Shown here: piece by piece, positions 8,305 through 19,926 of the stretch
Layout: every line of letters begins with the position of its first letter
Numbering within the stretch: position 1 is the first letter of the stretch
Program-made: the position numbers and the translations under genes
Source of the DNA: Acidobacteriota bacterium
Lineage (GTDB): Bacteria > Acidobacteriota > Terriglobia > UBA7540
Reading direction: 5' to 3'
Assembly: GCA_021787735.1 (NCBI GenBank)
Contig: JAJYLL010000026.1
Location: 1-47,430 of the forward strand
Length of the DNA: 47,430 nt
The notes under the pieces: model-generated
What the model saw: only the letters and a program-made list of their open reading frames with translations
What the model was told of the DNA's origin: nothing
The model's database searches: none

Positions 8305-8879
8305 TACTTGTGGGTGTCTTTCCTCAGCCGTTCCACGTACTTGCCGGTGGCAACCTGAATGCGTATAACTTCACCGGGTGCGATGAATTGCGGCACCATC
8401 ACTTCCATGCCGTTTTCAAGCGTGGCGGTTTTGTAAACGCTGTCCTGTTGCTGGTGGACGGGCGGGGCAGTAGCCTGGACGGCGAGTTCCACCGTTTCAG
8501 GCATCAGGACGCCGACAGGCCTGCCCTCATAAAACTCGACCGGAAGGGTCATTTCGCTCTTTAGAAACCCGTGACCAGGTCCGATGATTTCCAGTGGGAT
8601 CGAGACCTGATCGAATGTCTGCGGGTTCATGAAGGTGGCGGACTCGGCATCGCTATATAGAAATTCCATCTCCTGTTTTTCGAGCACGGTTTCTTCCAGA
8701 CGCTCCTCCGGCCGGAAGCGCAATTCCTTTGTTGTTCCTTTCAGCATGTCCCGCAGTTTGGCATGGACGCTGCCGGGCATTTTGCCTTGGCCGATGTGGT
8801 AATCAGCCGCGATCACATAGCAAGGCTCGCCTTCGATTTTGATCACCATGCCTGGGCGAAGTTCGGATGCGCTCACCAT
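8301..8879 (-). CDS. efp: Elongation factor P
   Basis: 192 residues in three beta-barrel domains: KOW-like domain I (about 1-65), and OB domains II and III. EF-P binds the ribosomal E-site and rescues stalling at polyproline. Domain III ends with TATLENGMEVMVPQFIAPGEVIRIQVATGKYVERL, very close to the family consensus. The loop that contacts the P-site tRNA is DYHIGQGKMPGSVHAK, with Lys33 at the tip instead of the common PGKGQA or Arg forms. ATG 8879 follows AAGGGAG. It lies 119 bases downstream of pncA on the same strand and is convergent with the permease. No EF-P modification enzyme (EpmA/B, EarP, YmfI) is seen in the window. Confidence 0.93.
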   Translation of the reverse strand: MVSASELRPGMVIKIEGEPCYVIAADYHIGQGKMPGSVHAKLRDMLKGTTKELRFRPEERLEETVLEKQEMEFLYSDAESATFMNPQTFDQVSIPLEIIGPGHGFLKSEMTLPVEFYEGRPVGVLMPETVELAVQATAPPVHQQQDSVYKTATLENGMEVMVPQFIAPGEVIRIQVATGKYVERLRKDTHKY

Positions 8880-8998
8880 CGGGACTCCCTTCAGGCCGAG
8901 CGGAATGCGAGGGGGCCGCTGTGCCCGGCCTAGGAATGATGATTGTTCTCTGTTCCTATTTTACGCCGACGGGGCTGGGAATTACCTGGTTTGCAGCT

Positions 8999-9592
8999 TT
9001 ACTTGCACACATCTGCTGTCGTTACCAGTTGGGCGCCGGCGGCGGCCATCTCTTCGATGGCCTTCCGTCCATCGTCCTCGGCGATCGCTTTGATTGCGTC
9101 CACGACTAGCTCGACGGGCTTGCTACGTTTTCGCAGCGCCAGAACGTCGGCGCGCACGCAATACTCGGTAGCGACGCCAAAGACAACGTAGCGTCGAGGC
9201 CCCAGGGCCTCCAGGATGCGGTCGAAATTAGGATTTGCCGACGTCTCATAGACGTCTTTCTCGATAACGATCTGGGGCGGCCATTCTTCAGGCGCTACGA
9301 ATGGGCCAGAACCCATGGTGAGCGTTAAAGCTCCCGGCACGGAAGTTTCCCGAATGTGCTGCTGGCCGCGGGTTCCGGTGACGCAGTGAGGCGGCCAGAG
9401 TTTGAATTCGGGATCGTCGGGCGCATGAGCGTCGGCCGAGGAAATAATTGGAATATTCCGCTCGCGTGCACAGGCCATCAGACGAACGAGATTGGGAACA
9501 ATTTCTTCCGCGTGCGGAACGTAAAGCTTGCCCCCCGGGTCCATGAAATCAAACTGCGTATCAACGTCAACAAAGGCCAAAGCTAATGCCAT
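8999..9592 (-). CDS. pncA: Nicotinamidase (isochorismatase-like hydrolase)
   Basis: 197 residues. Hydrolyses nicotinamide to nicotinate in NAD salvage. The catalytic Asp-Lys-Cys triad is visible: VDVDTQFDF near the N-terminus, Lys in IVIEKDVYE, and Cys in GVATEYCVRADVLAL with the usual preceding cis-peptide region. The metal ligands fit nicotinamidases rather than generic isochorismatases: SADAHAPDDPEF supplies D-x-H, and WPPHCVTGT supplies the second His. ATG 9592 follows GGAGAGAA. It is 17 bases downstream of pncB on the same strand, so both steps of nicotinamide salvage are probably co-transcribed. Confidence 0.92.
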   Translation of the reverse strand: MALALAFVDVDTQFDFMDPGGKLYVPHAEEIVPNLVRLMACARERNIPIISSADAHAPDDPEFKLWPPHCVTGTRGQQHIRETSVPGALTLTMGSGPFVAPEEWPPQIVIEKDVYETSANPNFDRILEALGPRRYVVFGVATEYCVRADVLALRKRSKPVELVVDAIKAIAEDDGRKAIEEMAAAGAQLVTTADVCK

Positions 9593-9609
9593 TGAGTTCT
9601 CTCCGTGAA

Positions 9610-10989
9610 TTAGCGTGGCCGCGGCGCGGCGGCTGGTTTCCGTGCCGTCACGTACTGGCTGCGGACCTCCTCAAGAAGTTGCAGCAGCGCTTCGCTCTTA
9701 TTCACGGGATAGTCCGGCGCCCCACGCAGTGCGTGGTATTGCTCCGGAAGCCTGGCTACGCTAGCTTGCACCGTCTCGCGGATTGACGCTGCGGCCCGGC
9801 GCTCGCTGGCGCGACGGCCGTTTCGCATCAGTGGTTGAAGCAGAGGTTCGCCACCCGGGAAATGCTCCTGGAAACCCGCAAGCACATCGTGATGGTACTT
9901 GCCATTGCTCGTGAGGCGGAACACCTGCTTGCGGCCCGGGCAGTAAATCTTTTCCTCGCTGAACTTGGCTTTGTACTCCACCTGTCCGTCCCGCTCGGTC
10001 TCGACCAGCTTGTAAACCACGCTCAGCGCAGGAACGTCGCGAGAAGTTGCGAGGTCCGTGCCCACGCCGAAGGAATCGATGGGTGCCCCAGCTTCAACGA
10101 GCTTCTCGATCCGGTACTCGTTCAGGTCGCCGCTGGCGATGATTCTTACGTCGTGAAGACCGCGCGCATCCAGAATGGAACGAACTTCGCTGCTCTTCTG
10201 CGACAGGTCACCACTGTCAAGCCGCACGGCGCTGAATTTCCTGCCGAGCGAGGCTGCCGTTTCCGCGCCTGCCAGGTCGTCGTAAGTGTCGATCAGGAGC
10301 ACGCCCGTTTCCGGAAAGACATCGAGCAGCGCGTCAAAGCTTTCGCGCTCGGTGGCGAAGGCCTGCGTCCAGGAATGCGCGGCCGTTCCGGCAACGGGGA
10401 TGCCATAGAGGTGGCCGGCTTCCGTGTTGGAAGTAGCGTTGCATCCGCCAAGATAAGCGGCGCGGGCCGCACGCAAGCCTGCCTCCGGTCCCTGGGCCCG
10501 CCGGGTTCCGAATTCCAGCACGGTACGCCCCGCGGCGGCGCGAACCACTCGCGAGGCTTTTGAAGCTACGAGCGTTTCAAAATTGATCACCGAAAGCAGA
10601 TAGGTTTCGACGACCTGCGCCTCTGCAACCGGTGCGGTCACCTGGAGGATGGGTTCCTCGGCAAATATTACGGTACCTTCCGGAACCCCAATCACATCAC
10701 CGGTAAAGCGGAAATCTTTCAGGTAGTCGAAGAAGTCGTCCGGCACGGTACGAAAAGCCGGCAGGGTGCGGAGGTATTTGATGTCATCTTCGGAGAATTT
10801 GAGATTTTCGAGGTAATCGAGGGCGTCATCGACGCCCACCGCAACCAGGTAAGACCGCTCAGCGGGCAGGGAACGCACAAACAACTCAAACGTGGCATGG
10901 AAGTTCATGCAGTGCTCAAAGTAGCCGGCCGCCATCGTAAGTTCGTAAAGGTCAACCAACAAAGCTCGCCTGCATCGCGATTCCTGCAT
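9610..10989 (-). CDS. pncB: Nicotinate phosphoribosyltransferase
   Basis: 459 residues. Forms nicotinate mononucleotide from nicotinate and PRPP, with ATP hydrolysis. Features are ALLVDLYELTMAAGYFEH at the N-terminus, LEFGTRRAQGPEAG, the phosphorylated-His region VAGTAAHSW, the PRPP-site strand IDTYDDLAGAETAA, and AVRLDSGDL and SFGVGTDLATS. The C-terminus has a basic, Ala/Pro-rich tail. ATG 10989 follows AAGGAT. Its start codon is about 100 bases from a group I intron core that reads in the opposite direction, so its promoter overlaps the region where the 5' part of that intron-containing tRNA gene would be expected. Confidence 0.94.
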   Translation of the reverse strand: MQESRCRRALLVDLYELTMAAGYFEHCMNFHATFELFVRSLPAERSYLVAVGVDDALDYLENLKFSEDDIKYLRTLPAFRTVPDDFFDYLKDFRFTGDVIGVPEGTVIFAEEPILQVTAPVAEAQVVETYLLSVINFETLVASKASRVVRAAAGRTVLEFGTRRAQGPEAGLRAARAAYLGGCNATSNTEAGHLYGIPVAGTAAHSWTQAFATERESFDALLDVFPETGVLLIDTYDDLAGAETAASLGRKFSAVRLDSGDLSQKSSEVRSILDARGLHDVRIIASGDLNEYRIEKLVEAGAPIDSFGVGTDLATSRDVPALSVVYKLVETERDGQVEYKAKFSEEKIYCPGRKQVFRLTSNGKYHHDVLAGFQEHFPGGEPLLQPLMRNGRRASERRAAASIRETVQASVARLPEQYHALRGAPDYPVNKSEALLQLLEEVRSQYVTARKPAAAPRPR

Positions 10990-11090
10990 TTGTCATCCTT
11001 GTTAAGAGTGCGGCAGAAATGACTAAGCCTAAGCCACAGTATGGTTTCCACGCTGGGTGATGTCAAGGCAACAGGCAGTGACAGACTTGC

Positions 11091-11293
11091 GCCGGGCGAG
11101 GACAATGCTTCGCGGGCAAACCCGAGCCAAACCCGGACGGAACACGATGGTGCGGGAAGGTGTAGAGACTAGACAGGCAGCACCTAAATCCCGGAGACGA
11201 TCTGGGACAAGGTGAAGGGAAAGTCCAGACCCCCAATCCGCTTTTGCACTGAAAGGTGCCATGGCGACAGCGGCGAAAGCCGTAGAGGCCAAG
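11091..11293 (+). ncRNA. Group I intron catalytic core (tRNA intron, IC3-like), 5' end unresolved
   Basis: GAAGGTGTAGAGACTAGAC at 11156-11174 is the P7/R-type consensus of bacterial tRNA group I introns. Pairings that can be drawn: P4 CGGG 11093-11096 with CCCG 11121-11124 next to the conserved GAGCCAA; P6 CCCG 11132-11135 with CGGG 11153-11156; P7 GACT 11167-11170 with AGTC 11222-11225; P8 CACCT 11181-11185 with AGGTG 11210-11214, extended by TCCC/GGGA; a GAAA-capped hairpin 11246-11259; and a P9-like GAAA hairpin 11271-11282. The last intron base is G11293, followed exactly by a tRNA-Leu 3' exon. No convincing P1, P3 5' strand or 5' splice site is found upstream; a weak hairpin (AAGCCA/TGGTTT, 11031-11047) might be P2. 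No homing endonuclease gene is present. Autocatalytic splicing from this locus is doubtful. Confidence 0.83.
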
Positions 11294-11347
11294 AAAATCC
11301 GTTGGGCCGCAATGCCTGTGAGGGTTCAAGTCCTTCCGCCCGCACCA
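11294..11347 (+). tRNA. 3' half of tRNA-Leu(UAA) following the group I intron
   Basis: Starts AAAATCCGTT, the form of the 3' exon of intron-containing tRNA-Leu(UAA) genes of cyanobacteria and plastids, where the intron sits after U34. A long variable arm follows (GGGC 11304-11307 with GCCT 11314-11317), the mark of class II tRNAs. The T arm is complete: GAGGG, loop TTCAAGT, CCTTC. Then come the acceptor 3' strand CGCCCGC (11337-11343), discriminator A, and encoded CCA (11345-11347). The 5' half should contain GCGGGCG, a D arm and a segment ending about ACGGACTT; none is found in the 110 bases before the core. As it stands this is half a tRNA gene. Confidence 0.85.
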
Positions 11348-11393
11348 CGCACTTTCTCTTTTCTCCCACAGCGTTGGAGGCAGAATATGTGGT

Positions 11394-12416
11394 TCAACGG
11401 GCAAGCCCACCCTCAGGATGCCACGTCGTGCTTCCTGGCATCATGCTCATGCGACTCTGTTCGCTGCCTCTTGATTCCAGGGCAGGAAGGGCTGAAGAAC
11501 GCAAAGCACGAATATCCCTCATGGGTGGTTGGCCGAAAAAGCGGCTGTATTCGCGATTGAATTGGGTGGGGCTTTCGTACCCAACCTCAAAAGCCGCGCG
11601 CGCAGCATCGAGGCCGCTGTTGAGCATCAGGCTGCGAGCCGCCTGCAGCCGGAGCTGTTTTTGATACTGAAGCGGACTCATCGCCGTCAGCATCCGGAAA
11701 TGATGGTGTAGCGTCGACACACCCATGCTGGCAATCCGGGCGAGTTCCTCTACGTTTAGCGGCTTAGCGTAGTTTGCGCTTATCCACGCTACCGCCTTTG
11801 CCGTTCGGTGGCTTTGATCGCCGAGTGTTGCAACTGCGCGCAAGCGTGCTCCCTCCGGTCCACCGAGAATCCGGTAGATGATCTCGCGCTGAATCAGTCC
11901 GCTTAGGAATGGGATGTCCTGCGGGCTCGACAGAAGATCCACCAGGCGGCAGCACGCGCCCAAGAATTCGGGTGTGGTTTCGCCGGTGGACATGGCGGGA
12001 CTGTCCGACGGCGCCTCCGCGAGATGAATTTCCCCACGGCCGAGCACCTCCCGGACCATGGGCATGTCCAGTTTAAGCGACAGTACGAGACAGGGAACCT
12101 CTTCGGTTGCCTCCGCCACCCAGCTGACGATGGGCAGATCGACCGCGGTCAGGAGGAAGCGTGACTCGTCGTAGATGAAGCTGGTCCGGCCAAGGTTCAC
12201 CTGCTTGCGGCCTTGGGCGACCACGATGATGCCCGCATGGTAGGTTGTCCGGCACGGAGGGGTCGGGGATGTCCGCCGGTGAAGGCTCACGCCGGGAATC
12301 TCCGTTATCCGATTCTCTTCTTCGCCCAAGAATGAGGCAATCTTTCGCGCCAGCTCTGCGCGCAACTCGCAGGCCAGGTTTGACTTCAGGGCGGTATTTT
12401 CCTTAAGTGTTTTCAT
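11394..12416 (-). CDS. AraC-family transcriptional regulator, YqhC-like
   Basis: 340 residues. The N-terminal AraC-type cupin region (about 30-190) includes RITEIPGVSLHRRTSPTPPC and GIIVVAQGRKQVNLG. The C-terminal double helix-turn-helix is clear: LNVEELARIASMGVSTLHHHFRMLTAMSPLQYQKQLRLQAAR, then AAFEVGYESPTQFNREYSRFFG. The N-terminal type matches E. coli YqhC, which senses aldehydes and activates aldo-keto reductase genes. The genes starting 170 bases away on the other strand include aldo-keto reductases, so the same logic is likely here (inference). ATG 12416 is preferred over the GTG at 12425. The C-terminal tail after RALRSSALPALES is not conserved. Confidence 0.88.
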   Translation of the reverse strand: MKTLKENTALKSNLACELRAELARKIASFLGEEENRITEIPGVSLHRRTSPTPPCRTTYHAGIIVVAQGRKQVNLGRTSFIYDESRFLLTAVDLPIVSWVAEATEEVPCLVLSLKLDMPMVREVLGRGEIHLAEAPSDSPAMSTGETTPEFLGACCRLVDLLSSPQDIPFLSGLIQREIIYRILGGPEGARLRAVATLGDQSHRTAKAVAWISANYAKPLNVEELARIASMGVSTLHHHFRMLTAMSPLQYQKQLRLQAARSLMLNSGLDAARAAFEVGYESPTQFNREYSRFFGQPPMRDIRALRSSALPALESRGSEQSRMSMMPGSTTWHPEGGLAR

Positions 12417-12587
12417 GTCAGTCACCAGTACTGCGCGCTTCTAAAGATAGCCGCCTGGCTGCAGTGGCGCAATTGATTTTTCGCCTGACAAGAGGAATAG
12501 GCAATAAGTAGGCAGGATCGGGCTACCGCTCCCCGGTGATTTGAGCATAGGTTTAAGACAGAAGAGATCATTTGGAAAGCGATTCGT

Positions 12588-12737
12588 ATGAAGAAGCGCA
12601 AGTTTGGCAATCTCAAGGTATCAGGTCTCGGCTTCGGCGCTGCGACTGAAAAGAACGAGGCAATCAAGCTAATCCGCGCTGCCCTTGTGGAAGCGCCGCA
12701 AAGCAGAAATGACCGCATTGCTGAGCGACTCGTTTAG
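12588..12737 (+). pseudogene. Aldo-keto reductase remnant with large internal deletion
   Basis: A 49-codon frame starting MKKRKFGNLKVSGLGFGAA and continuing TEKNEAIKLIRAAL. These two pieces correspond to the first strand and helix of aldo-keto reductases such as the one at 17679, with the glycine/GPxxDK loop shortened. The rest of the barrel, including the catalytic Asp, Tyr, Lys and His, is absent. The end APQSRNDRIAERLV resembles sequence upstream of the second truncated reductase at 14614. It sits where the first target gene of the AraC regulator would be expected. It could still be translated as a short peptide, but not as an active enzyme. Confidence 0.6.
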
Positions 12738-12763
12738 ACAACCAAAAGAGAGAGGAAGAAACA

Positions 12764-14455
12764 ATGGAGAGCCGTGATGATATGCGCGCAGAACCCGGCA
12801 ACAGCGTCACGATGGCTTTCAAGGTGATCAAGCTTCTGCTGTGTTTGACAGTGGGAGTGGCTGCGATGGGTGTTGGCGCCGCCGCACAGCAGACGCCTCC
12901 TGTGGTGCGAGTGGACAGCGGCCAACTGCAAGGGGTGGTCGATGACGGCGTCGTTTCCTACAAAGGCATCCCCTTTGCGGCACCCCCCGTGGGCAATCTG
13001 CGGTGGCGTCCACCTCAGCCAACGGCGCGATGGACCGGCGTGCGCCAGGCGACGGAATTCGGGGCGGACTGCATGCAGGAACGGTTCGGCCCGCCCCCGG
13101 CCCCAGGTGCGCCTCCGGCGCGGGCGCCGTCGGAAGACTGTCTGTTCCTGAACGTCTGGAGTCCGGCGAGCGCCACACCAGGCGCAAAGCTTCCAGTGAT
13201 GTTCTGGATCTACGGGGGCGGGTTCGTGGGCGGCTCAAGCGCCTTCCCCATTACCTCGGGGACACAGTTCGCTAAGCAGGGTGTTGTGCTGGTCGCTGCC
13301 AACTACCGCGTGGGCCGCTTCGGGTTCTTCGCCTTCCCCGCGCTTAGCCGCGAACATCCTGAAGAGCCCAAGGGCAACTATGCCTACATGGACCAGATTG
13401 CGGCCTTGCAGTGGGTCAAGCGCAACATCTCTGCGTTCGGAGGCAATCCGAACAACGTCACGATCTTTGGATTCTCCGCGGGCGGTGTCTCGGTGCACAG
13501 CCTCCTCACTTCGCCCATGGCGCGTGGCCTCTTCCAAAAGGCCATCGTCGAGTCTGGCGGCGCGCGCGATGGCGTGCTCACCGCGCGGCCAATGAGCAGA
13601 GACGGTGTGGATCCGAACTATCCGGTGTCGGCCGAGACGATCGGGATCAACTTCGCACGCTCGATGGGAATCGAGGGCACGGATCAAGCCGCGTTGGCCC
13701 GTCTGCGCGCTCTCAGCGCCGAAGAGGTTCTTCGCGGGGCGCCGGCCCAGCCGGGAGTCAAGATGCCGTCCTACGAAACGACGCCGATTCTTGACGGCAA
13801 GCTGATCACAGAGACGGCTGAGACCGCCTACAAAGCAGGCCGTGCGCCCCGTGTTCCACTCATGCTCGGAAGTAACAGCGCCGATTCTGCAGGTCCCCGG
13901 ATAAGGGCAACCACCAAGGAGCAGCTGTTTGCGCATTTCGGCCAGTGGAGCGCTCAGGCGAAGGCGGCTTACGATCCCGACGGGTCAACAGATTTGGCCA
14001 CTCTGGTATTGGAGGCAAACAACGACTTCGGCCAGGCTGAGCCGGCCCGTTTCGCAGCGAGAGCATTCGCGGCTAACGGGTCGCCCGTCTATCTCTACCG
14101 GTTCTCCTACGTTCAGAGTGCGATGCGGGAGCGGATGCGGGCTGGGACCCCCCACGGCGGCGAACTCGCCTTTGTGTTCGGCACCTTGGGTGCCGGAGGC
14201 TTCGGCCCGCCAATCCCGCCGACAGCCCAGGATCAGGCGGTCTCCCGGATGGCGCAAGGCTACTGGGTCAATTTCGCCAAGACCGGCGATCCGAATGGTC
14301 CAGGCCTGCCGGAGTGGCCGCGTTACGATCCCAGCAAGGATTTGATCTTTGAATTCCATCCCGATGGCTCGGCCGGGGCGATCCCGGATCCGTGGAAAGC
14401 GCGGCTTGATGTGATGGAGTTGGCCACTGAATCGGGGAGGCGCGCTGATTACTGA
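12764..14455 (+). CDS. Secreted type-B carboxylesterase
   Basis: 563 residues. A hydrophobic segment IKLLLCLTVGVAAMGVGAAAQ near residues 20-42 is a signal peptide preceded by an unusually long N-region. Family motifs: VVSYKGIPFAAPPVGNLRWRPPQP, SEDCLFLNVWSP, the oxyanion segment WIYGGGFVGGSS, and the nucleophile elbow FGFSAGGVSVHSL (Ser near residue 238). The His is in GTPHGGELAFVFG. The catalytic acid region reads LMLGSNSADSAG, without the usual D-E-G glutamate, so Asp may serve instead. It hydrolyses carboxylic esters; substrate unknown. ATG 12764 follows GAGGAAG. It lies between two aldo-keto reductase remnants in the cluster divergent from the AraC gene. Confidence 0.88.
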   Translation: MESRDDMRAEPGNSVTMAFKVIKLLLCLTVGVAAMGVGAAAQQTPPVVRVDSGQLQGVVDDGVVSYKGIPFAAPPVGNLRWRPPQPTARWTGVRQATEFGADCMQERFGPPPAPGAPPARAPSEDCLFLNVWSPASATPGAKLPVMFWIYGGGFVGGSSAFPITSGTQFAKQGVVLVAANYRVGRFGFFAFPALSREHPEEPKGNYAYMDQIAALQWVKRNISAFGGNPNNVTIFGFSAGGVSVHSLLTSPMARGLFQKAIVESGGARDGVLTARPMSRDGVDPNYPVSAETIGINFARSMGIEGTDQAALARLRALSAEEVLRGAPAQPGVKMPSYETTPILDGKLITETAETAYKAGRAPRVPLMLGSNSADSAGPRIRATTKEQLFAHFGQWSAQAKAAYDPDGSTDLATLVLEANNDFGQAEPARFAARAFAANGSPVYLYRFSYVQSAMRERMRAGTPHGGELAFVFGTLGAGGFGPPIPPTAQDQAVSRMAQGYWVNFAKTGDPNGPGLPEWPRYDPSKDLIFEFHPDGSAGAIPDPWKARLDVMELATESGRRADY

Positions 14456-14562
14456 GACCGGACCTGGATGTCGCATTGGGTAGCACTCCGGTTCACGGTA
14501 CGCGCTTGCCGGCAATGGCACTGTCGCTTTCCGGTGCTGAAGCGCCCGCAAAGCAGAGATGA

Positions 14563-14922
<360 letters not shown>

Positions 14923-14962
14923 TCGAAATCGAAGAATCGAATCAAATGATGGAGGGCGTTGA

Positions 14963-15435
14963 ATGGCGATCACATTGAACGTAAACAAAAAGCCTCATTC
15001 AGTCGATGTACCGGGCGATACGCCACTACTTTGGGTCTTGCGCGACGTTCTAGGACTAAAAGGCACAAAGTATGGCTGCGGTATCGCATTGTGTGGAACC
15101 TGCACTGTACATGTAGATGGCCGTGCAGTGCGTTCATGCATCATGCCCGTAAGGTCAGTAGAGAACAGGATGATTACGACCATTGAGGGCCTCGCTGATA
15201 CAGAGATCCATCCCGTGCAGCAAGCCTGGGAGGAAATTGATGTGCCCCAGTGCGGCTATTGTCATTCCGGGCAGATCATGTCTGCGGCAGCGTTGCTTTC
15301 AACCAAGCCGAAGCCTACCGACGCCGATATTGATTCGGCGATGAGCGGGAACCTATGCCGCTGCGGCACGTATCCGCGTATTCGCGAAGCCATTCATCGT
15401 GCAGCCGAGTTGCTGGCCTCGAAAGGAGGCACACG

Positions 15436-15439
<4 letters not shown>
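14963..15439 (+). CDS. (2Fe-2S) subunit of a molybdenum hydroxylase, IorA-like
   Basis: 158 residues, normal for the small subunit of isoquinoline-1-oxidoreductase-type enzymes. The plant-ferredoxin cluster is bound by [18 protein letters not shown] with the later RSC. The second, four-helix cluster domain has [18 protein letters not shown] and [17 protein letters not shown]. It passes electrons from the molybdenum site of the partner subunit. ATG 14963 follows GGAGGG. Its TGA overlaps the ATG of the large subunit (ATGA at 15436-15439), which indicates translational coupling. No cytochrome c subunit, often the electron acceptor in IorAB systems, is found nearby. Confidence 0.92.
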
Positions 15440-18668
<3,229 letters not shown>

Positions 18669-18715
18669 AGTGCAATCTCAATGGCGGCCGAGCAGAAGGA
18701 AGTTTTCAAGGAGAA

Positions 18716-19768
18716 ATGAGTTACGAAGGGAGTATCGCAGGTGGAATCATGCAAACGCAGGGACGTGGAAAGCGCAACCTGAAATTCTCGAACCTCAGAG
18801 TCATAGAGATAAATTCTACGAACAGGAAACATCGGAAGTCTCTCATCGCGCTCGCGCTGATTGCAACCTGTTCTTTGTCTTTAGCAAGTGCACAGGGGAC
18901 CCACAAGACCAAGCCAGAGCAGGCGGCAATGCCTGCGATAAGGAAGAAGGTCATCAATCTCTGGGCCGGTGTCGCACCCGGGTCCGAGCAATGGGAACAG
19001 CCGGAACCACCCTTGGCTCCGGCGGCATGGAGACAATTGTCAACGTGAGCACGCCGACGCTGACCGTATACCTGCCGGACCTGTCGATTGCGACAGGGAC
19101 CGCCGTCATTATCGCCCCCGGCGGCGGCTTCATAGGATTGTCAATCAACTCGGAAGGTCACGATGTTGCGAAATGGCTCGGCGCCCGCGGCTTCGCGGCG
19201 ATCGTTTTGAAGTACCGAACGATTCCTATCGAAGGAAAGGATGCCACGCAACTCGGCCAGTCCGCCCGCGCAGCCTTCATGGCTCAGATGAGCAACCACG
19301 CCCAAGTCGACGAAGACGGCAAGTACGGTATTGCGGACGGCATCCAGGCAGTCAAAGTCGTACGCGCGCACGCCGCCGAATGGGGCATTCCCCCGGATCG
19401 CATCATCTTCGCGGGATTCTCCGCCGGCGGGATGATCGCTGATTTCACGGCCATACAGCCGGATACGCGCGCGCGCCCGGACTGCGTGGCTCCTATCTAG
19501 GGCGCTCCTATCTCGCACGTACCGCCGATACCACAAGGACTGCCGCCCTTCTTCATGGCGATGGCGCAAGACGACACCCTCGCCGGCAGCTACATCGTTG
19601 CCTTCTACCACGCACTCAAGGCCGCCGGATATAAACCGGAATTTCACATCTTTTAGCCACGGCGGTCATGGCTGGGGTATGCGCAAACAAGGCACAACGA
19701 GCGATCACTGGATCGAGGAATTCTACTGGTGGCTGAAAGCACAAGGGTTGACGTGTCCGCTCGAGTAA
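18716..19768 (+). pseudogene. Secreted alpha/beta-hydrolase (esterase/lipase type) broken by two frameshifts and one stop
   Basis: The N-terminal frame from ATG 18716 has a signal-like stretch (SLIALALIATCSLSLASAQG) and VINLWAGVAPGSEQWEQPE. Near 19000 the reading moves to another frame, which continues METIVNVSTPTLTVYLPD, AVIIAPGGGFIGLSI, and the nucleophile elbow FAGFSAGGMIADF. A TAG at 19498-19500 interrupts it, after which the same frame continues GAPISHVPPIPQGLPPFFMAMAQDDTLA. A second shift near 19655, at CTTTTAG, leads to SHGGHGWGM with the catalytic His and the end at 19768. Read across, this is a full BD-FAE-type hydrolase with acid and His intact. Three lesions make a functional product unlikely; sequencing error at the two shifts is the alternative, but it would not explain the stop. 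Confidence 0.8.
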
Positions 19769-19926
19769 CCCGCAGCGGGGCGAGAATCCAAGTTCAAAGG
19801 CTCACGCATTTACATGCACACTTTCGCAGTTTGTGGGACTTAAGCACATGCTTACAAATACAGATAGCAACACAAGAGGGACTTAAAATCCTTGTTGCGA
19901 GGGCTGGTCCCATGCAGGCGGAGGGA

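Noticed and set aside
11080..11088. GACAGACTT as the end of the tRNA-Leu 5' exon
   Set aside because: It would give an anticodon stem with one A-C mismatch, but no D arm or acceptor strand precedes it and no room is left for P1-P3 before P4.
11092..11098. CCGGGCG as the 5' acceptor strand of the tRNA
   Set aside because: It matches the acceptor 3' strand at 6 of 7 positions, but no D arm follows and part of it is better used as P4 of the intron.
11063..11664. Several frames on both strands across the intron and tRNA half
   Set aside because: They overlap a structured RNA and the AraC gene and have no family content; structure explains the sequence better.
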